Below are positions 16,593 to 23,571 of a DNA stretch of 44,366 nt, piece after piece; within the stretch, counting starts at the first letter, position 1, and the number at the start of each line of letters is the position of its first letter. This DNA comes from a virus: the IMG/VR virus record IMGVR_UViG_3300025909_000001, positions 1 through 44,366 of that record. One strand, 5' to 3'. The notes beneath the pieces are model-generated. The model made no database searches and was not told where the DNA came from. It worked only from the letters and a program-made list of their open reading frames with translations. The translations under genes were made by a program, and so were the position numbers.

Positions 16593-17354
16593 ATGCTGGA
16601 ATATCACCGGAACGCGGCCGCCATTGCTTCCGAGTCGCTCCGCCTCGAGGCGGTGACCGCCTGCGTCGGATTCGACGATCTGCTCGACGTGACCCTCGGG
16701 CTGAACCATCCGCACCTGGACACGATGATCGTCGTGACCAGCCACGACGACCGCGCGACCCATCTTTGCGCCCGGAAACACGGCGCGATCTGCGTGCAGA
16801 CCGATCTCTTCAAAAAGAACGGCCGCAATTTCAACAAGGGGGCGGCGCTCAATGCGGCGATGGGGCGGTTCCAATTCCACGGCTGGCGGCTGCACCTGGA
16901 TTCTGACATCGTGCTCCCCGATAATTTCCGGCGCGTGCTGTTCAATCACACGCACCTCGACCCGCACTGCATTTACGGCGCCGACCGCATGGACGTGGTG
17001 GGACTCGAGGAGCTGCGCGATATTCTCGCCGCGGGTCCGCAGCACACGCACAGCGCCTTCATTCACCCGCGGTCCCAGCGGCCCATCTCGCCGCGCTTTG
17101 TGGATCCGCTCCGCGGATACTTGCCGATCGGGTTCTTCCAACTCTGGCACGCGGCGTATCAAAAGCCTTACCCCTACAGCCTGGGGACGGCGGCGCACGA
17201 TGACACGATGTTTTCCGAGCAGTGGGCCACTGAGCACCGGCGACACCTCGCAACCGTGCTGTGCTATCACCTTTGCACCCAAGAGCCGAGGCTCGGCGAG
17301 AATTGGGAAGGGCATCGCGGCCAGCCGCGGCTGAAGAAAGGGAGGGCGAAATGA
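16593..17354 (+). CDS. Glycosyltransferase, GT-A fold (GT2-like)
   Basis: The 253-residue protein shows a GT-A core: an N-terminal nucleotide-sugar-binding region (TMIVVTSHDD near 49), FNKGAALNAAMG, and HLDSDIVLP with the metal-binding DSD motif near residue 100. Related enzymes transfer sugars to surface glycans or other acceptors. TTGACA at 16572 is 21 nt before the ATG. It sits between lysis genes and overlaps the endolysin start (ATGA), an odd place unless it alters cell-surface sugars as a lysogenic-conversion factor. Acceptor unknown. Confidence 0.7.
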   Translation: MLEYHRNAAAIASESLRLEAVTACVGFDDLLDVTLGLNHPHLDTMIVVTSHDDRATHLCARKHGAICVQTDLFKKNGRNFNKGAALNAAMGRFQFHGWRLHLDSDIVLPDNFRRVLFNHTHLDPHCIYGADRMDVVGLEELRDILAAGPQHTHSAFIHPRSQRPISPRFVDPLRGYLPIGFFQLWHAAYQKPYPYSLGTAAHDDTMFSEQWATEHRRHLATVLCYHLCTQEPRLGENWEGHRGQPRLKKGRAK

Positions 17355-17899
17355 GCCCGGCTTTCAACATGGCGGGACAGTTTATTCTTCCGCACGAGGA
17401 AGAGTTCGCTCGTGGGCACTGGGGCGATGAGAATTTCGTGGTCGCGGAAAATGTCAGTGGAGATTCCGGCGGCGTGACGAAATACGGCATCGACCAGGCG
17501 AGCCACCCGGGCGTGGATGTGGCGAATCTGACCCGCGACGAAGCAGTCGCGATCTATGCCCAGGAGTGGGAACAGCATGGGCTCGACGCTCTCCCGGATC
17601 TGATCGCGATCGCGATGTTCGATGTCTGGGTGAACGGCGGTCACGCGGTTGCCTGGCTGCAGGCGGCGCTCAACCAGGCTCGGCCGACTGGCGTGCCGGA
17701 GCTGGTGGTCGATGGAGATTTGGGCCCCGCGACGATCAGCGCGGCTCGACTTTGCGATCAGAAGAAGGTGCTCCGGATCTTCATCGACGAGCGGGATGCG
17801 CGTTTCAAGGCCCTGGCCCAGAATCCTTCGCGGGCGAAGTTCCTGGCCGGCTGGGAGCAGCGGGACCGGGACCTGGCTGCGTTTCTCGGAGTTAGTTGA
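17351..17899 (+). CDS. Endolysin, glycoside hydrolase family 108 with PG-binding C-terminus
   Basis: The 182-residue protein has the GH108 pattern: an N-terminal acidic helix (HEEEF), ENVSGDSGGVTKYGI, LTRDEAVAIYAQEW, LPDLIAIAMFDVWVNGG, followed by the C-terminal PG_binding_3-like VVDGDLGPATISA. It cuts the peptidoglycan glycan chain. No signal peptide, so it needs a holin for release. ATGA overlap with the glycosyltransferase and GGAGGGCGAA ribosome site fix the start. Confidence 0.9.
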   Translation: MSPAFNMAGQFILPHEEEFARGHWGDENFVVAENVSGDSGGVTKYGIDQASHPGVDVANLTRDEAVAIYAQEWEQHGLDALPDLIAIAMFDVWVNGGHAVAWLQAALNQARPTGVPELVVDGDLGPATISAARLCDQKKVLRIFIDERDARFKALAQNPSRAKFLAGWEQRDRDLAAFLGVS

Positions 17900-18708
17900 A
17901 AGAGTTTGCGTCGCTGCACTTTTCGGGCAAAAGATTTCGCCCGATGAGCGGCGACCTGAAGAAGTTTGGCGGTAACGTCTATAGCCAGAACGGCGAGGAC
18001 GGGATACTCGCGGAAATTTTCCACCGTCTCCAGATCACTGAAGGATTCGCCGTAGAGTTCGGGGCGTGGGACGGACGCTATTTGAGCAACGCGTTCAATT
18101 TGATCGAGAATAAGCACTGGAGAGGCCTGTTCATAGAGGGAGATCCGATGAAGTATTCGGCGCTCCTCAAAACCGCTTCTGCTTTTCCCGGGATGCAAAC
18201 GATGTGCGCGATGGTTGGCTTCGAGGGAGATTCATCGCTAGACCGTTTATTGGCGCAGGCCGATGTGCGGAGAGATTTTGAGATGTTGTCGATCGATATC
18301 GATTCCTACGATCTCGAGGTTTGGAGGGCGCTCGAAACTTACAGGCCGAAGGTAGTCGTCATAGAGAGTAACGCGGCGCTCGGACCCCGCATCGTTTCGA
18401 CCCATCGACCGCCGGAAAGTTTGTACGCAAGTTTTGCCGCGCTGCTGGAAGTCGGGAAGGCGAAGGGCTACGAACTGGTGTGCCACAATGGGAATTGCTT
18501 TTTCGTTCTCGGTGAACTCGTGCCCGCTTTGGGCCTGGACCAAGCGCTTTTGGCAAATCCAGAGCGACTTTTCGACTATCGGAAATGCCGCAAGGAGCGG
18601 TTGATCAACCTGCTGAGAAAATTGATCCCGCAACGCTGGCTCTATGCCGCATTCAACTTTTCCGATCGCATCAAAGAGGCGAGGAAAAGAGAGCGGCGGG
18701 CGAACTAG
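17896..18708 (+). CDS. FkbM-like SAM-dependent methyltransferase (moron candidate)
   Basis: A 270-residue protein with YSQNGEDGILAEIF and a SAM-binding VEFGAWDGRYLSN motif, followed by FIEGDP and a SIDIDSYD motif, as in FkbM-type methyltransferases of glycan clusters. The TTG at 17896 overlaps the endolysin stop; ATG at 17944 is the alternative start. It is visibly richer in A/T than its neighbours and lies between endolysin and attP, the usual site of horizontally acquired cargo genes. Together with the glycosyltransferase it may modify host surface polysaccharide. Confidence 0.65.
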   Translation: MKEFASLHFSGKRFRPMSGDLKKFGGNVYSQNGEDGILAEIFHRLQITEGFAVEFGAWDGRYLSNAFNLIENKHWRGLFIEGDPMKYSALLKTASAFPGMQTMCAMVGFEGDSSLDRLLAQADVRRDFEMLSIDIDSYDLEVWRALETYRPKVVVIESNAALGPRIVSTHRPPESLYASFAALLEVGKAKGYELVCHNGNCFFVLGELVPALGLDQALLANPERLFDYRKCRKERLINLLRKLIPQRWLYAAFNFSDRIKEARKRERRAN

Positions 18709-18966
18709 GAGTCCTCCCATGACGCTCCATGGCGCTGGAGCCTATCTCTGTTCCTGCTGTCACGTTTTTGTCACGTTTTTCGGCCAATCGCCCGGGGACC
18801 CGCATAAACACTAACGGATGGGGGGGGATTCGAACCCGTTCCGGCCCTAATCGAGATACAGGGTAACTCGCCCTCATGGAGTCGGTTTCTCTGTGTCGGT
18901 GAAAAATCCCACTTTCGATGCGCGCGGTGAAACCTCGGTGGGGAATTCGATCCGCGTCACGTTTCG
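18709..18966. other. attP region: tRNA-3'-end-like core with flanking integrase arm repeats
   Basis: This 258-bp gap next to the integrase holds no gene. Read on the minus strand, 18815-18838 looks like a tRNA 3' end (GGGTTCGAATCC, then C-rich acceptor strand and ATCC); only 3 bp of the T-stem pair, so the phage carries the end, not a full tRNA. An 11-bp tandem repeat GTCACGTTTTT lies at 18759-18769 and 18770-18780, and GTCACGTTTC with a second GTCAC at 18956-18970 on the other side. Core plus repeats on both sides matches a tyrosine-recombinase attP. Confidence 0.75.
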
Positions 18967-20403
18967 TCACGCGGTTTTCGCGACCGGGAAGGGGACGATG
19001 GTCGCGTGCTTTTTTGGGAAGATCGAGAACCAGGCGCGGGCCTGACTCTTGGGCCGCGGGTTGTTGTAGTGCCGCGCGCAGATCGCGGGACTGTTGCCCA
19101 TTTCGGCCGAAAGCTTTTGCAGGTCGCCCAAGATTCCCATGCGGTAAGAACCGTAGCTGTGGCGAAGCGCGTTGTTGCGCCAGGCAAACTCGGTGAGGAG
19201 CGGCAGCGGCTCCTCAGCGATGCCGGCCATCTGGAGCTGCACCGGGCGTTCATTGGCGAGGAGCGGCGCTTTTTTCAGCGCGGCATTGATGGCGCGCTCG
19301 AGTCTGGCGCCCTTGCCGAATTCGCGATCGGGACGCAGGCCCTTCGGTACGACGTAGCCGGTCTCGCGGCGGTGCGGGACCAGCCATTCGAAGGCGTTGT
19401 CGAGAATCGGGATCGTACGCGGCCGGCCGACCTTCGAGGTGACGTCGCGCATGAGAATCTCGCGCTCGTCGAAATCGAAGTCATCCCAGCGCAATGGGTC
19501 CTTCGACTGCTTTGCGTCTTTCGAAAGGGCGAGCTCGCCGGTCCTGGGCCCGCAAAAGCAGGCGAGGACCACGAACGGCAGCCACTCCTCGGCGACGTGC
19601 TCGAGGATGAGGCGCATTTCGACTATCGTGAAATAGCTGATCGGTCCGCCCTGCTTGTAGCGCATCGGGACCTGGCGCGCGGCGCTGATCTCGTCGGGCA
19701 GGTATTTGCGCAGCCGTGCGAATTGGAAGCCCTGCCGGATCTCGTCGAGAATGTTGTCGCGTCGGCGGAGGCCGAGCAGCTCGCCGTTGCTCTTGCGCAG
19801 GCCGCCAATGCGTTGGCGGGTGGCCGCGTCGATCTCGCCATCCAGGAGCGTCTCGAGCTGGTGCGCGGTCACCTCTCGAATGTCGCATTTGAAACGCGAT
19901 GCCATCAGCTCCCACGTGCTCCGGATTCCGCGCTTGTACCGCCTGTCGAGGTTTTGGTCGGTCTCCTTGCTATTGATGAACTCGACCGCGACGTCGGGAA
20001 CCAAGTGCGGAGTCCGGAGCAAAGATTCGAGTCCGGCCTCTATGACGGCCGCGCGTGAGAAGCCACCGGCGCGGATCTGCTTTTCCTCCTCGCTCCATGA
20101 CGCTGTGGCGACGTGGACCGCGATGCCAAATGGCGCGACATCCTTTCGCGCCTGGCTGTAGTCCGCGCGATCGGCGCTCGTGAAGATCTGCGCTTCCGCG
20201 CCGCCGTTGTGCAACTCGCGAGCGATGCGCTCGGCCTCGGCGTTCCCTTTCTTGTGGTTTACGAACGTCTGGACTTTCCGCGGGTTGTCCTTCCACGGAT
20301 ACCAAATGGCGAGGCGGCCATCGGCGTAGATGCATCGCGAAATCGAAACGTTCCCGACCTTGATCGGGGGGAGAGTTTTCTGGCCGGCTCTTTTGCTTTT
20401 CAC
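18967..20403 (-). CDS. int: Tyrosine recombinase integrase
   Basis: A 478-residue integrase. The first part (about 1-140) is a DNA-binding region with an unusual YADGRLAIWYPW segment; then a core-binding helical domain; then the catalytic domain with Arg in GPRTGE, Lys in TSKVGRPRT, Arg in NNALRHSY and the Tyr nucleophile in ARHYNNP. The His before LRH and the GH of the last box are Asn here (NALRH and GNS), a variant I associate with verrucomicrobial integrases. It reads leftward from the RHH operon toward attP and would carry out integration and, with a directionality factor, excision. Confidence 0.9.
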   Translation of the reverse strand: MKSKRAGQKTLPPIKVGNVSISRCIYADGRLAIWYPWKDNPRKVQTFVNHKKGNAEAERIARELHNGGAEAQIFTSADRADYSQARKDVAPFGIAVHVATASWSEEEKQIRAGGFSRAAVIEAGLESLLRTPHLVPDVAVEFINSKETDQNLDRRYKRGIRSTWELMASRFKCDIREVTAHQLETLLDGEIDAATRQRIGGLRKSNGELLGLRRRDNILDEIRQGFQFARLRKYLPDEISAARQVPMRYKQGGPISYFTIVEMRLILEHVAEEWLPFVVLACFCGPRTGELALSKDAKQSKDPLRWDDFDFDEREILMRDVTSKVGRPRTIPILDNAFEWLVPHRRETGYVVPKGLRPDREFGKGARLERAINAALKKAPLLANERPVQLQMAGIAEEPLPLLTEFAWRNNALRHSYGSYRMGILGDLQKLSAEMGNSPAICARHYNNPRPKSQARAWFSIFPKKHATIVPFPVAKTA

Positions 20404-20464
20404 AGACGATGGAATTTGACGACGGCCATGAGGAACACGGATAGGCAGCAGAGAAAAACGCGCT

Positions 20465-20878
20465 TTAGCCTTTGGCGGCCTTTGGGCTGACGATGCGGCG
20501 AATTCCTGGCGCGGTGCTTCTTGGGCGCGGCGTTCCTTTCGCGCGAGCGGGAATGACGGGTGCTATCTCGACCGGTGCGTCGGGATCCGTTTCGTTTACG
20601 CCGTGGGGCGACGATTGCCGATAACCCGTTTCTGGGTTTGCGCCTCGCGCAGCCTTGGCAGATGTCCGACCAGAGACCCGCTGCTCCGCCCCAGCCGGAG
20701 CTTTTTTTGGAGGTCCAATGTCTTCCCTCGCGAGCTTTTCGAGAACCGCGTCGCGCATCCATTTCGAGAAATTCAGCTCTCGGTCCTCGCTGTTTTCACT
20801 TTGGCGGCGCTCAATGATTGCGTCGATGCGTTCCTTTTCTTCGGGCTCGATCGCGAAGCTGACGATCTTCTTCGCCAT
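20465..20878 (-). CDS. Ribbon-helix-helix-type regulator with long disordered tail
   Basis: The 137-residue product starts with MAKKIVSFAIEPEEKERID and a helix ending LNFSKWMRDAVLEKL, the strand-helix-helix layout of RHH DNA-binding proteins (about residues 1-52). Residues 55-137 are Pro/Ala/Arg/Lys-rich and probably disordered. It is 3 bp downstream of the other leftward RHH gene and upstream of int, so it probably regulates lysogeny genes. Confidence 0.6.
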   Translation of the reverse strand: MAKKIVSFAIEPEEKERIDAIIERRQSENSEDRELNFSKWMRDAVLEKLAREDIGPPKKAPAGAEQRVSGRTSAKAARGANPETGYRQSSPHGVNETDPDAPVEIAPVIPARAKGTPRPRSTAPGIRRIVSPKAAKG

Positions 20879-20881
20879 CGG

Positions 20882-21073
20882 CTAAGCAGCGGCCTGCAAG
20901 GCTGGCTGGGGGGCCTGGGCGCGTGCTGCCTCGGCTGCTTGAAAACGACTGAGTTCCTCGCGAAGGCACTTCCGGAAGTATTCGCTGCGCGTCATTCTCT
21001 CTTGCCGCATGCGGACCTTGGCCGCCTGTTCCAATTCTTCGCACAGACTGATCGAGATCGGTTTCGCCTTCAT
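20882..21073 (-). CDS. Small ribbon-helix-helix (CopG/Arc-like) repressor
   Basis: A 63-residue protein with an RHH domain: strand MKAKPISISLCEEL, helix with MRQERMTRSEYFRKCLREELSR split over about residues 20-42, then an Ala/Gln tail. It is the first gene of the leftward operon RHH-RHH-int. A perfect 19-bp palindrome at 21083-21101 lies 10 bp upstream of its start and is a likely autoregulatory operator. Confidence 0.7.
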   Translation of the reverse strand: MKAKPISISLCEELEQAAKVRMRQERMTRSEYFRKCLREELSRFQAAEAARAQAPQPALQAAA

Positions 21074-21082
21074 CGGTTTTCA

Positions 21083-21101
21083 GAAGACTTAATAAGTCTT
21101 C
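21083..21101. promoter_or_regulatory. 19-bp palindromic operator in the divergent control region
   Basis: Perfect 9-1-9 palindrome (arms GAAGACTTA and TAAGTCTTC) in a short A/T-rich island (21075-21175). On the minus strand it overlaps the -10 side of a TTGACC...TATTAA promoter-like pair. A second core copy CTTATTAAG lies at 21154-21162 on the rightward side after TTGACG (21136). This suits a repressor that controls both divergent promoters, most likely an RHH protein. Confidence 0.7.
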
Positions 21102-21174
21102 GTGAAAGGTCAAACGGAAAACTTTGAAAATGCCGTTGACGAACATCATAAACCTTATTAAGCCTTATGAAGTC

Positions 21175-21372
21175 ATGCCAAGCACATCCCCAAAAACCGA
21201 AACGGACAACCGGAAGTTGTTCGACTCTCCGGAGACCGTGAGTTTCCAGCTCGAGAAGAAGGAAGTGACCAAAGTCCGCAGCGTGGCGCGTGGTCGCAAG
21301 ATCCCCGTCTCGCAATGGCTTCGTGAGGCGGCTCGCGAAAAGCTCGACCGGGAAGAAAAACAAGCGGCCTGA
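21175..21372 (+). CDS. Small RHH-like protein, first gene of the rightward operon
   Basis: The 65-residue product has a strand-helix-helix stretch (TVSFQLEKKEVTKVRSVARG, then IPVSQWLREAAREKL) compatible with an RHH regulator. I chose the ATG at 21175 because the 45 bp before it are A/T-rich and carry the operator core CTTATTAAG and a promoter-like TTGACG; TTG 21124 and ATG 21130 would make that control DNA coding. It faces the leftward RHH operon, like a two-sided lysis-lysogeny switch. Confidence 0.6.
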   Translation: MPSTSPKTETDNRKLFDSPETVSFQLEKKEVTKVRSVARGRKIPVSQWLREAAREKLDREEKQAA

Positions 21373-21384
21373 AAACGCACGGCC

Positions 21385-21741
21385 ATGCACGGGTCTCCCT
21401 CCATCCTCTCCGACGCTGCAGTGACGGTGAGTTTGTCGCTGCCGGTGACGGCATCGGAGCTTTCCAGACGTTTGGAAGAGGCGATCGCGGCCGCGGCTGA
21501 GCGCGGGGTGGCGCAGAAGCTCGTGGATGAGCGGGTGATCTCGCTCGCGGAGGCAACGGCTATGACACCCTGGACGGAGAATGGTTTCAAGCGCGTGGCG
21601 GACCGGGAGAATGTGCCGTGGATCAAAGGCCCGCACAAAGCGACCAGGGGCTACAAGCTCGGCGCGGTGATCGCGATGCTCGATCGATTGCAGGTCTGGC
21701 CGCATGGCCGGCCGGTGGAAGCTTTCAAAGCGGTCGCGTGA
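21385..21741 (+). CDS. HTH/excisionase-like small protein (118 aa)
   Basis: The C-terminal half (ISLAEATAMTPWTENGFKR, then a wing-like GYKLGAVIAML segment) looks like a MerR/Xis-type winged helix. It lies second in the rightward operon next to the lysogeny switch, where directionality factors are often found. It contains one copy of the 16-bp near-palindrome (21462-21477). Function is inferred from shape and place. Confidence 0.5.
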   Translation: MHGSPSILSDAAVTVSLSLPVTASELSRRLEEAIAAAAERGVAQKLVDERVISLAEATAMTPWTENGFKRVADRENVPWIKGPHKATRGYKLGAVIAMLDRLQVWPHGRPVEAFKAVA

Positions 21742-21744
21742 AAT

Positions 21745-21876
21745 ATGATCGACCGCGAGCCCCAGGATATTTCGAGCGAGGACGGCGAGAACGGATGCGC
21801 CTGGCTGTGCATCACACTCTTCCTTTGGGCCTTCGTGCTCGTGGTCGCTGCGGCGATCGCAACCGCAATTTCGTGA
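21745..21876 (+). CDS. Very small membrane protein (43 aa)
   Basis: ATG at 21745, 3 bp after the previous stop. An acidic N-terminus is followed by one hydrophobic helix (CAWLCITLFLWAFVLVVAAA). No ribosome site is obvious. Small single-pass proteins at this place may act in superinfection immunity, but nothing proves it. Confidence 0.5.
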   Translation: MIDREPQDISSEDGENGCAWLCITLFLWAFVLVVAAAIATAIS

Positions 21877-21881
21877 CGCAG

Positions 21882-21918
21882 AAAAAAAGGCCCGCGCCGG
21901 CTGTAACCGGACGCGGGC
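21882..21918 (-). terminator. Minus-strand intrinsic terminator
   Basis: Stem GCCCGCG-CCGG (21890-21900) pairs with CCGG-A-CGCGGGC (21907-21918, one bulge) and is preceded on the plus strand by A7 (21882-21888). Read leftward this is a GC hairpin followed by T7. No leftward gene lies to its right, so it would stop an antisense transcript before it reaches the lysogeny switch. Confidence 0.7.
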
Positions 21919-21936
21919 GAAACTGAATCAAGACAA

Positions 21937-22356
21937 ATGACGACTAACACTGAACGGACCGAAGAGCAACTGACGGAAGGCGACAAGAACTGGTGCGCGC
22001 AAAAGCTTCCCCGCTATCGCTGGTGCCTGGCGCGGAAGGTTGAGGATCTCCGCTCCGCATGGGCGAAGAACCTGCAGGGCATTGAGGAAGCGCGGGCGCT
22101 CGACCGGCTGAATCCTGGAGACGGACCGCGGCGCGATCGGTGGACCGCCGATAGTTTGATCTTCGCCCGCGAGTGCGCCGGCCGTTCGCTGGAGTTTCGC
22201 CGGGAGATGGTGCAGCGCTGCCGCCGGTCGATCGCGCAATATCGCGAGGCGATCCGGATCGGCGAAGCGGCGCGCGCGGCGATGGTGCCGGCCGTGGTCG
22301 CCGAGGTGATCGTTGTGGATTTTCGCGGTGAGCAGGAAAGCGAGGTGGCGGCGTGA
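21937..22356 (+). CDS. Hypothetical early protein (139 aa)
   Basis: Charged, mostly helical protein rich in Arg/Glu/Ala with no recognised domain. It follows the hairpin at 21882-21918 and overlaps the next gene by GTGA. Confidence 0.6.
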   Translation: MTTNTERTEEQLTEGDKNWCAQKLPRYRWCLARKVEDLRSAWAKNLQGIEEARALDRLNPGDGPRRDRWTADSLIFARECAGRSLEFRREMVQRCRRSIAQYREAIRIGEAARAAMVPAVVAEVIVVDFRGEQESEVAA

Positions 22357-22604
22357 TCTCGATCAAGAAGCGGATGGAGGCCGCGATCAAAGCGTCCTAC
22401 ACTGCCGCGCAGAAACTCGACACGATCGGGATGCCGGTAGTCGTGGAGCGGGACAACGGCCAGATGGAACACTCGAAGCTCAGGTCGCTGCCGTGGACAT
22501 TGGGGCACGGCGCCTGGGTTGCGAAGGTGGAAGGAATTTCGGGCGGGTACGACTGCGCGCGCATTAAGCCGCTCGCTCAAATCAGCGCACATGAACCAAT
22601 CTGA
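22353..22604 (+). CDS. Hypothetical early protein (83 aa), GTG start
   Basis: Starts at GTG overlapping the previous stop (GTGA). Small alpha/beta protein; no family recognised. Confidence 0.55.
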   Translation: MISIKKRMEAAIKASYTAAQKLDTIGMPVVVERDNGQMEHSKLRSLPWTLGHGAWVAKVEGISGGYDCARIKPLAQISAHEPI

Positions 22605-23019
22605 CGCCGGGAGACAGCCCGACCAAAAGACCACGCCGGCGGAGGCTCTGGGGGGAACTCCGCCGGCGTGTGGTCTGGTCGATCCGATGCTCGAAGGTTT
22701 GGTGAGTGAGTGCGCGGGCATGGTGGACGCGGGCCTGGCGCCGCTCATAGCGCGCGAGCTGGTGCACCCGGATGTGGCGGACGTGTTCGCGGCGGATGTG
22801 CGTCGCTCGCTCTTTGAACTCTTCGGTCGCGTGGGAAGGGCGTGGAATCTGCCGCGAATGGACGAGGCGATCCGGATCGTTCGTGACCGATCTGCAATTT
22901 TGGGCGTTCCCTTCGATGATGACAGTCTTCCGTGCATGGTGTGCGGGCAGATGAACTCGCGCGGTGTCGTCACGTGCGCGCGGTGCGGCAGGGATCTGAC
23001 GAAAGGAGCCGGAGCATGA
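22591..23019 (+). CDS. Early protein with C-terminal zinc ribbon
   Basis: Residues 112-135 carry CMVCG...CARCG, a four-Cys zinc ribbon. The middle is helical. The start is uncertain: ATG 22591 overlaps the upstream gene by 14 bp, but 22628-22676 forms a large hairpin like the intergenic ones nearby, so ATG 22687 (110-residue product) is a real alternative. Function unknown; a small nucleic-acid-binding or regulatory role is possible. Confidence 0.55.
   Translation: MNQSDAGRQPDQKTTPAEALGGTPPACGLVDPMLEGLVSECAGMVDAGLAPLIARELVHPDVADVFAADVRRSLFELFGRVGRAWNLPRMDEAIRIVRDRSAILGVPFDDDSLPCMVCGQMNSRGVVTCARCGRDLTKGAGA
22628..22676. other. Long GC-rich hairpin near a gene start
   Basis: Arms ACGCCGGCGGA (22633-22643) and TCCGCCGGCGT (22659-22669) pair perfectly over 11 bp and extend past a 2-nt bulge with AGACC/GGTCT. 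No T-run follows. It lies at the 5' end of the zinc-ribbon gene and may mean the true start is downstream. Confidence 0.6.
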
Positions 23020-23339
23020 TCGAAGCGCCCCCTCCAGAAACGGCGGAATTGATTGAGCAGCTCCGCGCGACGGAATGTTACTCGTCGATCCGCGCGGCGG
23101 ATGACGGCAGCCAGCTCGTGGCCATGCGGCAAATGGTTTTCACCTGGGCGATTTTCGCGGGCCTGGACGAGGCCGGGTACGAGGATCAATGGTGCTTCGA
23201 ATCGGCCACGGCCGCGGCGATGGCCTTCGTCGCGTGGAGCGGGAATATGGGAACTGAGCCCGATGGATGGATCCGGCACCCAAAGAGCGGACGCCGGCGG
23301 CCGGGCGGGGACGCAACCAGGGAGTACGTGGCGCGATGA
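23016..23339 (+). CDS. Hypothetical early protein (107 aa)
   Basis: ATGA overlap with the previous gene and AAAGGAGCC upstream fix the start. Helical with several aromatic residues (FTWAIFAGL, then CFESATAAAMAFVAW); no family recognised. Confidence 0.6.
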   Translation: MIEAPPPETAELIEQLRATECYSSIRAADDGSQLVAMRQMVFTWAIFAGLDEAGYEDQWCFESATAAAMAFVAWSGNMGTEPDGWIRHPKSGRRRPGGDATREYVAR

Positions 23340-23569
23340 TCGCCGTCCTCACCATCGGAGCAAGAGCCGCCATGGTCCTCGGCCTGCCGGCCGCGATCGG
23401 GTTGCTGATTTTCGCGAGCTGGCTCTCGATTCGCGCGGTGCGGGAGCGAAAGCGGCTCGACGCGATGGCGGCGGATGCCGCGAAGCGGGCGCGAAATTCC
23501 GGACGCCTGGAAACGACTCACCCCGGCGCGAGCCGGACCAACGCAGCAGCCACCAAAAGCAAATCCTGA
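23336..23569 (+). CDS. Small single-pass membrane protein (77 aa)
   Basis: One hydrophobic helix (about residues 5-30) followed by a basic, then Ala/Ser/Thr-rich tail. ATGA overlap with the upstream gene. A copy of the 16-bp near-palindrome at 23497-23512 codes the tail. Role unknown. Confidence 0.55.
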   Translation: MIAVLTIGARAAMVLGLPAAIGLLIFASWLSIRAVRERKRLDAMAADAAKRARNSGRLETTHPGASRTNAAATKSKS

Positions 23570-23571
23570 CC

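Noticed and set aside
18805-18880. A tRNA gene on the minus strand
   Set aside because: Only the T-loop and 3' acceptor-like end are present; no acceptor partner, D-arm or anticodon arm can be folded, and the T-stem has two mismatches. Kept as attP core.
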